Counted from the first letter of the stretch, positions 46,788 to 55,881 are shown. The stretch: 64,000 nt of DNA from Hydrogeniiclostridium mannosilyticum (GCF_003268275.1 NZ_QLYR01000005.1:62001-126000); one strand, 5' to 3'. Numbers and translations are program-made. The notes: generated by a model not told the origin, from the sequence alone.

Positions 46788-48704
46788 ATGTTTGCAGAAT
46801 TTTTGGCAAAAAATCCACTGGAAAAGTGCACTATCCTTGCAAAAGAAACGTTTCACCCGTTTGTGCGCCCGGACGAACAGCCCTTGCCCAATGTCATTGG
46901 AAATGAATTTTCAAAAATTGCGGTTCAACAAGCTGAATATTGCTTGGGCCACCACTGGGAGGAGTTGCCCGCAACCCTGTATATGGAATTTGTCCGCAAT
47001 GGAGACCGCTCTCGTTTTGAGGATCATTATTTCCGGCGCAGAAATGCTCTGTTTGCCCTTTTGAAGGGAGAAATTATTGAAAATAAAGGCCGCTTTATTG
47101 ACGATATTATCAACGGTGTTTGGGCTATTTGCGAGGAGAGTTCCTGGGTAGTACCCGCCCATAATAATGTTCAGGAAAAGGAATGGTTGGATGCGCTCTC
47201 TATCCCGGAGAAGCTTCCCTATATTGATCTATTCGCAGCTGAAACAGCAGCGCTGCTCGCGTGGGTCTATTACTTCCTGAAAGGGCCCTTGGACCGCCAG
47301 AGCCAAGCGGTTTGCAGGCGGATCGAGACAGAAGTCAAGCATCGTATTCTGGACCCTTACCTATATGCATATGATTTTCACTGGATGCAAATAACCAACA
47401 AAGATGGGATTGTAAACAACTGGAATCCATGGATCCATTCCAATTGCCTGGCAACGGTTTTTATCCTGGAACCGGATATGCTGCGCCGCAGAAAAGCTGT
47501 TCAGCGTGCGCTGCTCAGCCTGGATCGTTTTATGGACACCTATGGCGAGGACGGCTGCTGTGAGGAGGGGCCCTCTTATTGGAATGCCGCTGGCGGCGCT
47601 TTGTTTGACGCCCTTGAGCTGCTGCATCACGCGTCAGGCGGCTGCCTGAACTTTTTTCAGGAAGAAAAAATAAAGAAGATGGGCGCTTATTATTATAAGG
47701 TTTATTTGGGCGGCGATTATTACGTGAATTTCTCCGATGCCCCGCCTGTAATTGGAAAGGAGAACGCCGACCTGATCTTCCGCTGGGGAACAAGATGCGG
47801 GGATCCGGAGTTTCAGCAGTTTGGCCTGTGGTTATTTCAGCAGGCTGAAAAAACTTCCTTCTTTCAAAATGAATTTGTAAATTTGATTAACCGCCCGGTT
47901 TTCTCGTTTAGGCGCTTAAAAACGCTGTTCGATGCGCAGCTGCTTTCCGCATATAGCGAAGCTTCTCCACCCATACGCCGCACGGCCTGGTTCCCAGATA
48001 AAGAGGTAGTAGTGGCCTGTACGGCGCAGGACGCGCCCGCGTCTCTGATTTTGGCGGCTAAGGGCGGTTATAATGAGGAAAGCCATAATCATAATGATAT
48101 TGGTACATTTTTGCTCTACCGGGACGGCTCCCCGGTGATTGTCGATATTGGCTCCGCAACGTACTGTGCAAAGACCTTCAGTGCCAAGCGTTATGAGATG
48201 TTCAATAACAGCTCCGCTTACCATTGCTGCCCGGTGATTGATAGGATTCCGCAGCAGGCGGGTATGGAATACCGTGCCCGCCAAGTCTGCTTCCAGGAGG
48301 ACGACGGCCAAATCCAGTTCAGCCTGGATATTGCCGCAGCTTATCCTTCCGTTGCACAGCTAGCCGTTTGGCGGCGTACGTTTTTATTGAAAAAATGGGA
48401 GCCTATGCTGACGGTAACAGAGCATTACGAACTTGAGGGCCGGCGGCATAACTTGCAGCTGCCGCTGATAACCATTGCCGAGCCGGAGCAGTTAACGGAG
48501 GGGAGCGTACGGCTAGGGCTTCCACAAGCTTCCATGTGCCTTCAGTTTGACCCGCAAAAGTTATCTGTAACTTGGGAAAAGCTGCAGATGTCAGACCCCT
48601 CTGTGGAAGAAACCGGTTGGAAAGCCTATGGTTTGTGGCGTGTTTTATTGAGTATTACTGAAGAGGACTCTATTGGAGACGTTTCATATCAATTCGTTGT
48701 TTGA
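46788..48704 (+). CDS. Heparinase II/III-like polysaccharide lyase/hydrolase
   Basis: A 638-residue cytoplasmic protein with an N-terminal alpha/alpha toroid and a C-terminal beta-sandwich of the heparinase II/III group. The key block is NEESHNHNDIGTFLLYRDGSP, with the His residues typical of the family, followed by PVIVDIGSATYC. These enzymes usually cut uronic acid-containing oligosaccharides; the substrate here is unknown. ATG 46788 follows GGGAGGAG; an earlier in-frame start at 46743 lies inside the -10 region and is rejected. The next gene, GH42, starts 25 bases after the stop, so the two are co-transcribed. Confidence 0.82.
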   Translation: MFAEFLAKNPLEKCTILAKETFHPFVRPDEQPLPNVIGNEFSKIAVQQAEYCLGHHWEELPATLYMEFVRNGDRSRFEDHYFRRRNALFALLKGEIIENKGRFIDDIINGVWAICEESSWVVPAHNNVQEKEWLDALSIPEKLPYIDLFAAETAALLAWVYYFLKGPLDRQSQAVCRRIETEVKHRILDPYLYAYDFHWMQITNKDGIVNNWNPWIHSNCLATVFILEPDMLRRRKAVQRALLSLDRFMDTYGEDGCCEEGPSYWNAAGGALFDALELLHHASGGCLNFFQEEKIKKMGAYYYKVYLGGDYYVNFSDAPPVIGKENADLIFRWGTRCGDPEFQQFGLWLFQQAEKTSFFQNEFVNLINRPVFSFRRLKTLFDAQLLSAYSEASPPIRRTAWFPDKEVVVACTAQDAPASLILAAKGGYNEESHNHNDIGTFLLYRDGSPVIVDIGSATYCAKTFSAKRYEMFNNSSAYHCCPVIDRIPQQAGMEYRARQVCFQEDDGQIQFSLDIAAAYPSVAQLAVWRRTFLLKKWEPMLTVTEHYELEGRRHNLQLPLITIAEPEQLTEGSVRLGLPQASMCLQFDPQKLSVTWEKLQMSDPSVEETGWKAYGLWRVLLSITEEDSIGDVSYQFVV

Positions 48705-48729
48705 ACGAACTAAAAAGGAGGAAAAGGGC

Positions 48730-50850
48730 ATGGAAAATTTCATTCCCTTTGGCGCACAGTATTACCGGGCGCCGACCCCGGACCGGACGGACTGGGAAAG
48801 AGACCTGAAAAACTTTGCTGCGCAAGGGTTTAATACCATTAAAATCTGGGCGCAGTGGCGCTGGAATAACCCGTCTGAAGAGGCCTATGATTTCAGCGAT
48901 CTGGATGTGCTGATGGATTTAGCCCAGGAAAACAAATTAAAGGTGGTTATTAATACTATTTTTGATGTAGCACCGGCCTGGTTCTACCAAAAATATCCGG
49001 AAAGTCTCATGATTACGGCAGATGGCCGGGCCGTTCAGCCTCAGGCTACCGCTTACCGGCAAATTGGCGGCGCGCCTGGCCCCTGTTACCACCACGAAGC
49101 GGGAATTGAGGCGCGCAAAAGCTTTCTGGTTAAAACGGTTGAGCATTTTAAGAACCACCCCGCGCTATATGTATGGGATTTGTGGAATGAGCCTGAATTA
49201 ACTTGCGGAATTTACCGGGAGCCTATTCAGGCAGACATGGTTTGCTACTGCGACCGGTGTGCCGGAAAATTCAAAAACTGGCTGCGGCGGAAATACGGCG
49301 ATATTACCGCCCTGAACAGGCATTGGGGGAGAAATTATCAGGATTTTGAGCAGGTTGAACTTCCGCGAAGTGGAGCGGTATTTGCGGACATGATTGATTG
49401 GCGCGTTTTCTTTTCTCAGGTGCTGAATAACGAGCTGAAAATGCGTGCCCAAGCAGCTAAAAGTGTGGATACGTTGCATCCGGTGATGGTTCATACAGTT
49501 CCCATTTTCCTAAATGCCGTCAATGCGTGCAACAATGATTTTGAATTGGCACAATATGTGGATTTGTTTGGAAACAGCGCTCGTAATGACCCGTTTCCGG
49601 CGGCAATGTCGCGCTGCTGCGCTGCGGGGAAAAATGCTTGGAGCGCTGAGATTCATGCTATTGGCGGGGATACTTTCGGCCGGCCAAATTTTCCATCATT
49701 TGAAGAGATGAAAAGCTATATCTTGGCTGCGTACGCTCAGGGGCTGAAGGGGTTCCTCTATTGGCAATATCGTGCGGAAACATTGGGGCGTGAAGCGCCG
49801 GCCTGGGGGCTGACCACTATTGGCGGACAGCAAACCCCTTGGCTGGAAAGCGCCCGGAAAATATGCCGTGTCCTTCAGGAAAACGCAGTACTTTTGAATC
49901 CAGCTAAGCCGGTCCCCGCACGGATCGCCGTTGTAAATGGCTTTAAAAATCAGATTTTTAACTGGTGCGCATCCGACAAAGTAGACCTCTATGTAAATTC
50001 CGTCATGGGTTTGTTCCATGCGGCATATGATGCCGGGTATAATGTCGATGTTGTGGAGCCGGGCATGATGACAATGGAGGCCATGAAACAATACCAGGTA
50101 GTTTTGCTGCCGTTTCCATATTATATTGAGGAAAAAACAGCACTGCTTTTAAAGCAGTGGGTGGCCGAGGGCGGCATGCTGATTTCAGAAGCCTTATTTG
50201 GCTCGGTGAACGGGGATCTCGTGCGGCATGTACCATCGGTTCCCGGATTTGGCTTTGATGAAGTCTTCGGTGCAACAGAGGGAACGGTTTATACGGCCTC
50301 TTCCTTTAAAAATGCCTACGATACCGCTTGGAGTGCTGCTGCCGGCGAGCAAATGATTTCCATTGACCTTGAGACGGAAACCGGCGGTACGCTGCCTGGT
50401 TACTATTTCTGTGAGGAATTAAACGCGATTGAGGATCAGGTACTCGGCCATTTTGTCAACGGAGCTGCTGCTATTGTCGATAACTGGTATGGGGCAGGCC
50501 GCGCCATATGGCTTGGCACGCTGATCGGCGCCAGCTATCACCTGAAGCATCAAGCGGAAATCAGGGATTTTCTAGCGGATCTGCTTGCTCAATCTGGCGT
50601 ACAAAAGGTGATAGAGGCTGACCAGCCGGAAATCAGAGCGGACATTCTCACGGATGAAAATGGGGGAAAGATAGCCCTGGTTCTACAAAATCGATCCAGT
50701 GTGGAAAAAACGGTCCGTTTGACCTCTGCTTTGTTCAATGGAAAAATCTCCTGCACAGATTTATTTACCCAGGCGGTGTACCCTATTGCCAGTGGTTGTT
50801 TAAAATTAACGCTGCCGGCAAACAGTAACCAGCTGTATCAAATCCACTAA
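48730..50850 (+). CDS. GH42 beta-galactosidase-type glycosidase
   Basis: A 706-residue GH42 enzyme, which cleaves terminal beta-galactose or related sugars. The TIM-barrel N-terminal domain (to ~380) has the acid/base Glu154 in WNEPE and the nucleophile Glu307 in SAEIHAIGGD, plus a zinc-type cluster CYCDRCAGKFKNWL. A trimerisation-type flavodoxin fold follows (AKPVPARIAVVNGF), then a small beta domain. ATG 48730 was chosen because AAAAGGAGGAAAAGGGC precedes it. Co-transcribed with the heparinase-like gene, so both probably act on one oligosaccharide after import; no transporter lies beside them. Confidence 0.88.
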   Translation: MENFIPFGAQYYRAPTPDRTDWERDLKNFAAQGFNTIKIWAQWRWNNPSEEAYDFSDLDVLMDLAQENKLKVVINTIFDVAPAWFYQKYPESLMITADGRAVQPQATAYRQIGGAPGPCYHHEAGIEARKSFLVKTVEHFKNHPALYVWDLWNEPELTCGIYREPIQADMVCYCDRCAGKFKNWLRRKYGDITALNRHWGRNYQDFEQVELPRSGAVFADMIDWRVFFSQVLNNELKMRAQAAKSVDTLHPVMVHTVPIFLNAVNACNNDFELAQYVDLFGNSARNDPFPAAMSRCCAAGKNAWSAEIHAIGGDTFGRPNFPSFEEMKSYILAAYAQGLKGFLYWQYRAETLGREAPAWGLTTIGGQQTPWLESARKICRVLQENAVLLNPAKPVPARIAVVNGFKNQIFNWCASDKVDLYVNSVMGLFHAAYDAGYNVDVVEPGMMTMEAMKQYQVVLLPFPYYIEEKTALLLKQWVAEGGMLISEALFGSVNGDLVRHVPSVPGFGFDEVFGATEGTVYTASSFKNAYDTAWSAAAGEQMISIDLETETGGTLPGYYFCEELNAIEDQVLGHFVNGAAAIVDNWYGAGRAIWLGTLIGASYHLKHQAEIRDFLADLLAQSGVQKVIEADQPEIRADILTDENGGKIALVLQNRSSVEKTVRLTSALFNGKISCTDLFTQAVYPIASGCLKLTLPANSNQLYQIH

Positions 50851-50922
50851 CCTACAAAAATGTAGCTGTTTATCAGAGTAGTGGTTTTCCTTGTTTTTTA
50901 AGAAGTTGGCTCCAAATATACG

Positions 50923-50965
50923 AAAAGGCGTATGGTTTCATCAAACAGAACCATACGCCTTTTTT
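50923..50965 (+). terminator. Terminator of the heparinase-like/GH42 operon
   Basis: A 15-bp perfect stem AAAAGGCGTATGGTT / AACCATACGCCTTTT with an 11-base loop is followed by Ts. It may also stop the convergent B12 operon. Confidence 0.88.
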
Positions 50966-50987
50966 CTGGCATATCTGAAATATAAAA

Positions 50988-51515
50988 TTAACGATAGTTT
51001 CGGCTGATGAAAGGAATTTCATCTATGCCATCCCGCTCGTTGAGATACAGGGCAAGAACAAAAAAGTAACCCGATAGCAGGTTTGCAAAGTCAAACAGCA
51101 ATGGCTCAACCGGGTTTCCGGACTGCGCATAGCGGTATAGCATCCGTACCAGCACCTTGCCGTCCGTACGCAGTACATGTGCGATGCAACCGGCCGTGGA
51201 GCCCTGCGGTAACACAAACAATTTGCAGCGTCCTTGCGTTTCCAACTTAAGCCGGTCTACACAGTCTTTCAGCCACTGGACTTCGTCCGCTGTAACAGTC
51301 ATATGCGTGCGCAGGGTAGGATTTGCGTGATAGATCAATTCATCCACCTTTAAGAGCTCTGAACGAAGTATTTCGTCCCGGATTATCGAACGCAACAGGC
51401 CCGTTTCACTGGAGATCCGATCAGTTAAGATCTCAAAATCACAGCGGAAATCCTCTGAAGGGTCTGCCAAAAAAGGATAGGCCTCATAGGGGCTTCGGTA
51501 TATTTTTTCATTCAT
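50988..51515 (-). CDS. Putative ATP:cob(I)alamin adenosyltransferase
   Basis: A 175-residue four-helix protein whose C-terminal half fits the PduO/EutT-type adenosyltransferases: FVLPQGSTAGCIAHVLRTDGKVLVRMLY and NLLSGYFFVLALYLNERDG are the matching helices. It would convert cob(I)alamin to adenosylcobalamin after uptake. The classical ATP-binding N-terminus (TGD motif) is replaced by a divergent FRCDFEILTDRISSETG, so the family call rests on the C-terminal part. ATG 51515 follows GGGAGGAAATCAAACC and overlaps the end of btuD. Last gene of the riboswitch-controlled B12 unit, which supports the call. Confidence 0.78.
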   Translation of the reverse strand: MNEKIYRSPYEAYPFLADPSEDFRCDFEILTDRISSETGLLRSIIRDEILRSELLKVDELIYHANPTLRTHMTVTADEVQWLKDCVDRLKLETQGRCKLFVLPQGSTAGCIAHVLRTDGKVLVRMLYRYAQSGNPVEPLLFDFANLLSGYFFVLALYLNERDGIDEIPFISRNYR

Positions 51516-52282
51516 GGTTTGATTTCCTCCCATTGTTGCAAAGATGTTTTCATAAAACCAGCGACATCCATATCATAGACTTTTTCCAGAAAGGCAGCGG
51601 AAAGAAATTCTTGAGCACTGCCGCTTCCCACTACTAGGCCGCCGCGTAAAAAAAGCAAGTCGTTTGAGAGGCGAAGCGCCAAATTGAGGTCATGGAGAAC
51701 GCCAATTACCGTATGCCCGTCCTCACTGGACCAGTTGCGCAGATAATCAATCAGCTCTACCTGATGCTTTAAATCCAGGTGGTTGGTTGGCTCATCAAGC
51801 AGAATAATCTGAGGCTGCTGTGCCAATGTCCTTGCAAGGAAAACCCGTTGCAGTTGGCCTCCCGAAAGCGTATCAATCTGGCGGTTCCGCAAGTCAATGA
51901 GTCCGGTTGCCTCTAAGCAGTGCTCGACGTATTCCTTGTCGGCGGCGGACGGTGTGGTTAAAAGGCCGCGTTTCATCTGCTGATAGCGCCCAAGCATAAC
52001 TGTTTCCCAAACCGAATAGGAAAAATAAATCCCGGAAATCTGGCTCATTACTGCGATGCGGGCAGCAATGTCCCGGCGCTTCATCTGGCGGATGTCTTGA
52101 CCATCAAGCCGAATCTCCCCCTGAGAGGGCAAAATACCAACAATTGCCTTTAAAAGCGTAGTTTTTCCGCAGCCATTAGGGCCTAAAATACAGAGATTAT
52201 GCCCATCAGGAACAGAAAAGGACACATCATGCAGCACTTCATTGCCATCATAACCCACAGATAGCTGAGAAATCTCCAACAA
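51512..52282 (-). CDS. btuD: Vitamin B12/iron-siderophore ABC transporter ATPase
   Basis: ATPase of a FecCD-type importer, 256 residues. Walker A GPNGCGKTTLLKA, Q-loop near MSQISGIYFSYS, signature LSGGQLQRVFLAR, Walker B IILLDEPTNHLD and the H-loop VLHDLN are all present. Start is one of two adjacent TTG codons behind AAAGGAG. The B12 assignment comes from the riboswitch and the adenosyltransferase; sequence alone cannot separate it from iron-siderophore ATPases. Transcribed after the permease and overlapping the adenosyltransferase gene by four bases. Confidence 0.88.
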   Translation of the reverse strand: MLEISQLSVGYDGNEVLHDVSFSVPDGHNLCILGPNGCGKTTLLKAIVGILPSQGEIRLDGQDIRQMKRRDIAARIAVMSQISGIYFSYSVWETVMLGRYQQMKRGLLTTPSAADKEYVEHCLEATGLIDLRNRQIDTLSGGQLQRVFLARTLAQQPQIILLDEPTNHLDLKHQVELIDYLRNWSSEDGHTVIGVLHDLNLALRLSNDLLFLRGGLVVGSGSAQEFLSAAFLEKVYDMDVAGFMKTSLQQWEEIKP

Positions 52283-52312
52283 TACTGCATTCTCCTTTCT
52301 GTGTTGTATTTT

Positions 52313-53347
52313 TTATCCTTCCGCAGCCTTTTTTCTTTTTTTCTTGAAGTAAACATAAGCAAAGAACGGTGCACCAACCAGAGCGGTGACCGCACCCACA
52401 GGCAACTCCGAAGGAGCGGCAATTGTACGGGCAATCAGATCGGCAAGCGCCATAAAGGAACCGCCGAACAGTGCCGACATTGGAATTACGAGCCGGTGGG
52501 CGGAACCGAAGAAACGCCGTACCACATGAGGGGCAATTAGATCAATGAAACCAATAACACCTGCGAAGGCCACCGAAGCACCGGTCAAAACTGCAGACAG
52601 GCCAATTAAAATCCATTTGGTTTGTTTTAAATTGACACCCATGGTCAACGCCTGCTCTTCTCCAAAGGTGAGGATATCCATTTCCCTGGAAAAGGCCATT
52701 AAAACTAGGATTGCCAAGATCATAACCGGAACGGCTACACCGAGCTGAGACCAGTCACTGCCAGAAAAGCTGCCCATTTGCCAGACAATCAATTGCTGCA
52801 TGTGTTCTCGATAAATATAGGTCAGCAGGGTCAGGATGGCATTGACAAACAACGACAACACCATACCTACCAAAATAACCGTTTGATTTTCCATATGCCG
52901 GTCCAGACGGGAGGCGAATGCCATGGCAAGAAATACGGTCAGCAGTCCAAAGACAGTTCCAGCCAGAGGAAGGGAGAACAGGCCGAGTGCAGGAATGGAG
53001 ATGCCGAATAAAATAATGAAAGCTGCCCCCAACGAGGCACCGGAGGAAACACCTAACGTATAGGAGGACGCGAGTGGATTTTTCAGTACGGATTGCATTA
53101 CTGTTCCGCTGACAGCCAGCGCTGCACCTACAAAAAAGGCAAATAAAGCACGAGGTAGGCGTACATTCCAAAGAATCGACACAAGAATGCCGTCAATTTC
53201 CGGCGATAGGGGCAGGCCCAAAAGCTTGTTGCCCAGGATTTGCAGAATAACTGACGGAGAAATAACGATACTGCCGACACCAATCGCCGCTGTAAGCGCA
53301 GCGATGGATAAAATCATTGTAAAAACAATCTTATAAACTGTTTTCAT
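52313..53347 (-). CDS. btuC: B12-type ABC transporter permease (FecCD family)
   Basis: Integral membrane subunit of 344 residues with about ten helices, typical of BtuC/FecCD. The ATPase-coupling loop GVSSGASLGAAF and the C-terminal GVIGFIDLIAPHVVRRFFGSAH motif with DLIARTIAAPSELPVGAVTALVGAPFF are clear. Its ATG overlaps the stop of the binding-protein gene (ATGA). Ends in a Lys-rich tail. Substrate inferred from the upstream cobalamin riboswitch. Confidence 0.9.
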   Translation of the reverse strand: MKTVYKIVFTMILSIAALTAAIGVGSIVISPSVILQILGNKLLGLPLSPEIDGILVSILWNVRLPRALFAFFVGAALAVSGTVMQSVLKNPLASSYTLGVSSGASLGAAFIILFGISIPALGLFSLPLAGTVFGLLTVFLAMAFASRLDRHMENQTVILVGMVLSLFVNAILTLLTYIYREHMQQLIVWQMGSFSGSDWSQLGVAVPVMILAILVLMAFSREMDILTFGEEQALTMGVNLKQTKWILIGLSAVLTGASVAFAGVIGFIDLIAPHVVRRFFGSAHRLVIPMSALFGGSFMALADLIARTIAAPSELPVGAVTALVGAPFFAYVYFKKKRKKAAEG

Positions 53348-54339
53348 TTTGCATAAGCTGCGTATTCTTCCGGATATACGGCAACAGCCATTTGAATTAA
53401 TGCGTCCACTACATGGTGGTTCGGAAGAGAGCTTGCCGCATTATCAATCTGGAAGATTTGATCGTTCTTTACTGCGTTGACTTCGCTCCAACCCTCTGCA
53501 GCCTTGGCTTCACCGACCGGGTCCGCAGTATAATTGACATTAGTCAAAATTACATCCGGATTTGCAGCAATGGCAGATTCCTCAGACACTGCAACCCAGC
53601 TTTCTTGGTCAGCTAAAACGTTTTCTGCGCCAATGACCTCCAACATCTCATGCAGGAAAGTACCCTTGCCGAAGCTGTAAATACTCGGCGAAGGAGCAAT
53701 TTCAAATAAAACGGTTTTCTTGTTGGTAATGGTCTTACCAATTTCAGAGATCTCATCAATGGTTGTCTGCATATCCGCGTTAATCTTGCGGACTTCCTCC
53801 GATTTACCAACACAGTCGCCAATAAATTGATTATCCAGCTGAACCCCTTCGAGGCTGGTGCTGGAGGGGATATCCACTACACAGATGCCAGCATCACGAA
53901 CGCTTTTGAGCGGGTCTGTCCCACCGACATAGCTGATGCCAGAAACAAAGACAATATCCGGCTTCAAAGCAATTAAGGCTTCGGCATCAATATTCATCAT
54001 ATCAAACTGCGGCAGTCCTTCCTTCAGCTGATTGCTGTACATGGGCGACTGGGTGTCGATGCCGACAATCTTATCGGCCACACCAAGATCTGAGAGTAAT
54101 TGTGTGACAGAAGGAGCAAGGGAAACAACAGTATTTACCTTTTCAGGAACAATAATATCGTTGCCAGCTCGATCCTTAGTCGGCAGCTGAGCAGCCGTGG
54201 ATGCTCCCGAGGAGGCTTCTGTGGTAGTGGAGGAGGGGGAGGAAGCAGAGGAAGAGTCATCACCAGGCGAGCAAGCTGCAAGAGAGAGCAGCATGGCCAC
54301 AGCCGTTAAGGTTGCCATAAATTTTTTCATCATATCCAT
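53344..54339 (-). CDS. btuF: Substrate-binding lipoprotein (BtuF type)
   Basis: A periplasmic-binding-type lipoprotein of 331 residues, anchored to the outer face of the membrane. A signal peptide with lipobox LAAC (Cys22) is followed by a Ser/Thr-rich linker (~25 residues) and a two-lobed class III binding fold (KVNTVVSLAPSVTQLLSDLGV; VFVSGISYVGG; NPDVILTNVNYTADP). ATG 54339 and ATG 54333 are both possible behind AAAGGAG. First gene after the cobalamin riboswitch, so the ligand is most likely cobalamin or another corrinoid. Lgt at 35577 would process it. Confidence 0.9.
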   Translation of the reverse strand: MDMMKKFMATLTAVAMLLSLAACSPGDDSSSASSPSSTTTEASSGASTAAQLPTKDRAGNDIIVPEKVNTVVSLAPSVTQLLSDLGVADKIVGIDTQSPMYSNQLKEGLPQFDMMNIDAEALIALKPDIVFVSGISYVGGTDPLKSVRDAGICVVDIPSSTSLEGVQLDNQFIGDCVGKSEEVRKINADMQTTIDEISEIGKTITNKKTVLFEIAPSPSIYSFGKGTFLHEMLEVIGAENVLADQESWVAVSEESAIAANPDVILTNVNYTADPVGEAKAAEGWSEVNAVKNDQIFQIDNAASSLPNHHVVDALIQMAVAVYPEEYAAYAK

Positions 54340-54372
54340 TAATCTCCTTTGATTTTACTGGCATCAGGCAAC

Positions 54373-54402
54373 AAAAAACCGTATTATGTTGCCATAATAC
54401 GG
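54373..54402 (-). terminator. Riboswitch-controlled terminator before btuF
   Basis: A perfect 10-bp stem CCGTATTATG / CATAATACGG with a TTGC/GCAA loop is followed on the - strand by six Ts. It lies between the cobalamin aptamer and the btuF ribosome site, as an expression platform should. Confidence 0.88.
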
Positions 54403-54474
54403 GGGTGCGAATAACCACTGTTATTCCATAACAGAAGCCTTTCGAACCTTCTTAAATCCCGAAGAAGATGTCAT

Positions 54475-54690
54475 TCGAACGTCTTCGGGCCGGTCTTCTG
54501 ACTTTGAAACCGTAATAGCTGTTTTTTGCCTTCCCAGGAACCCCCAGTGGCCGTGCTCTTTCTAATGAAATTAAAAAGAGGACGAACATAAACAGCAGTT
54601 TCTTACAGCAGCGTGGCTCTGTTGGGGATTTGCACCCCATTCCCAGCGGCTTAGAGGCCGCATACCCGAAGCCAGTATTAAATTCATAAT
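54475..54690 (-). promoter_or_regulatory. Cobalamin (AdoCbl) riboswitch
   Basis: Read on the - strand, the conserved blocks occur in order: GGGGTGCAAATCCCCAACAG with GCCACG, later GCCACTG, GGGAAGGC, and AGTCAGAAGACCGGCC near the 3' end. These are the hallmarks of the B12-box aptamer. Bound cobalamin would favour the downstream terminator and shut off btuFCD and the adenosyltransferase. Confidence 0.95.
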
Positions 54691-54691
54691 G

Positions 54692-54720
54692 AAAGTAACA
54701 TAAAATAAAGAGCTTGTCAA
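54692..54720 (-). promoter_or_regulatory. Promoter of the cobalamin riboswitch operon
   Basis: Consensus TTGACA (54715-54720) and TACTTT (54692-54697) on the - strand are 17 bases apart, just upstream of the aptamer. Confidence 0.6.
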
Positions 54721-54812
54721 GGAATCGGTAACAGGTTTGGTATTTTTTCAAATTATTCTAAAATTTTTCCATAAAATAAGTTTGAGACGCCAAAATAAGG
54801 CGGTAAGGCTAA

Positions 54813-55820
54813 TTAATCCTGTTTTTTAACATTTGTTCGCCCTGTCCGCTGTTTAACATGAGAGAGAGGATTCTTCAATGCGGCATCCTCCATCTGCTGG
54901 CTGGATAAGTGGGTATAGATTTCGGTAGTGCCGAGATTCTCATGGCCTAAAATATCCTTAAGTACTCGAATATCCACATGCCCATGCTGGTACATCAAGG
55001 TAGCGGCCGTGTGGCGCAGCTTATGTACAGAATAACCCTGACCGCCTAAATCGATTTCATTCAAATATTTTTTTACAATATACTGAACCGTTTTCGGGCT
55101 GATCCGTTTTTTCTGTTTGCTGATGAAAAGTGCTTTTCTGTCTTGAAGTCCGTCTTTGGGGCGAACAGTCAAATAACGCTGAATTGCGGATACACAGGAC
55201 TCGTTTAAGTAGACAATCCGTTCTTTATTGCCCTTACCGACAATGCGAAGGGTCTTGTTGCTGTTATGGACATCGCTGATATTCAGGCCCACCAGCTCCG
55301 AGAGGCGCAAGCCGCAATTGAGAAAAAGGGTAAGAATACAATAATCTCGTTCGGCGGTAGGGCCTTCTACTTTGGACAATAGTTCGAGCGATTGTTCCAG
55401 GGTTAGATATTTCGGCAACGCCTTCTTATTTTTAGGAGTCTCCAGTTCTTCAATGGGATTAACCTCCAGCTTATTGACCTTATTGGTCAGATACTTAAAA
55501 AAAGTCCGTAAGCTGGAGACTTTGCGGGAACGGGACGCGGCCTTATTTTGCCTATCCGTCCGCAAAAAGTTCATGTACTCATATACTTTTGTCAGTGTAA
55601 TGGTTCGAATTAATTCAATGTTCACATCGCTAATTGTAATATCCTGAAATTCTGTTTGTTCAGAAACCAGATGTTCGCTTTGTTTGATATAACGAAAAAA
55701 AGTTCTCAGGTCTAAATAGTATTCTTCAACTGTATGCTCGGATTTACCCTTAACTGTTTCCATATATCCCAGAAACTCCTTAAGAATTTGTGGAGCTTCA
55801 TCATAGATTGAGGTTCTCAT
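54813..55820 (-). CDS. Tyrosine recombinase (XerC/XerD-like)
   Basis: A 335-residue site-specific recombinase. The N-terminal SAM-like DNA-binding domain (residues ~8-140) is longer than in standard XerC/D because of extra residues around SEQTEFQDITISDVNIE. The catalytic domain has Arg in GLRLSELVG, Lys in GKGNKER, HKLRHTAAT, LGHENLGTTEIYTH with the Tyr nucleophile, and a basic tail. ATG 55820 has CGGAG about 11 bases upstream. It could be the chromosome-dimer resolvase or the XerA/CodV type; no phage or transposon genes are next to it. A 36-bp perfect palindrome lies 26 bases before the start. Confidence 0.88.
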   Translation of the reverse strand: MRTSIYDEAPQILKEFLGYMETVKGKSEHTVEEYYLDLRTFFRYIKQSEHLVSEQTEFQDITISDVNIELIRTITLTKVYEYMNFLRTDRQNKAASRSRKVSSLRTFFKYLTNKVNKLEVNPIEELETPKNKKALPKYLTLEQSLELLSKVEGPTAERDYCILTLFLNCGLRLSELVGLNISDVHNSNKTLRIVGKGNKERIVYLNESCVSAIQRYLTVRPKDGLQDRKALFISKQKKRISPKTVQYIVKKYLNEIDLGGQGYSVHKLRHTAATLMYQHGHVDIRVLKDILGHENLGTTEIYTHLSSQQMEDAALKNPLSHVKQRTGRTNVKKQD

Positions 55821-55845
55821 GGTAGTAGCAACTCCGATCCCTTCC

Positions 55846-55881
55846 CTTAATTATACAAAATATTCATTTTGTATAATTAAG
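55846..55881. repeat. 36-bp perfect palindrome upstream of the recombinase
   Basis: CTTAATTATACAAAAT (55846-55861) and its exact complement (55866-55881) flank a 4-base spacer ATTC. The arm contains TATAAT, so it may overlap the promoter. It may be an autoregulatory operator or a recombinase core site; its arms do not match the dif consensus I know. Confidence 0.8.

Noticed and set aside
54452-54751. 99-codon frame on the - strand in the btuF leader
   Set aside because: It overlaps the cobalamin riboswitch aptamer, whose conserved RNA blocks explain the sequence better.
55846-55881. Possible dif chromosome-dimer resolution site
   Set aside because: The arms are 16 bases with a 4-base spacer, unlike the roughly 11-6-11 layout and the dif sequences known from Firmicutes; reported only as a palindrome.
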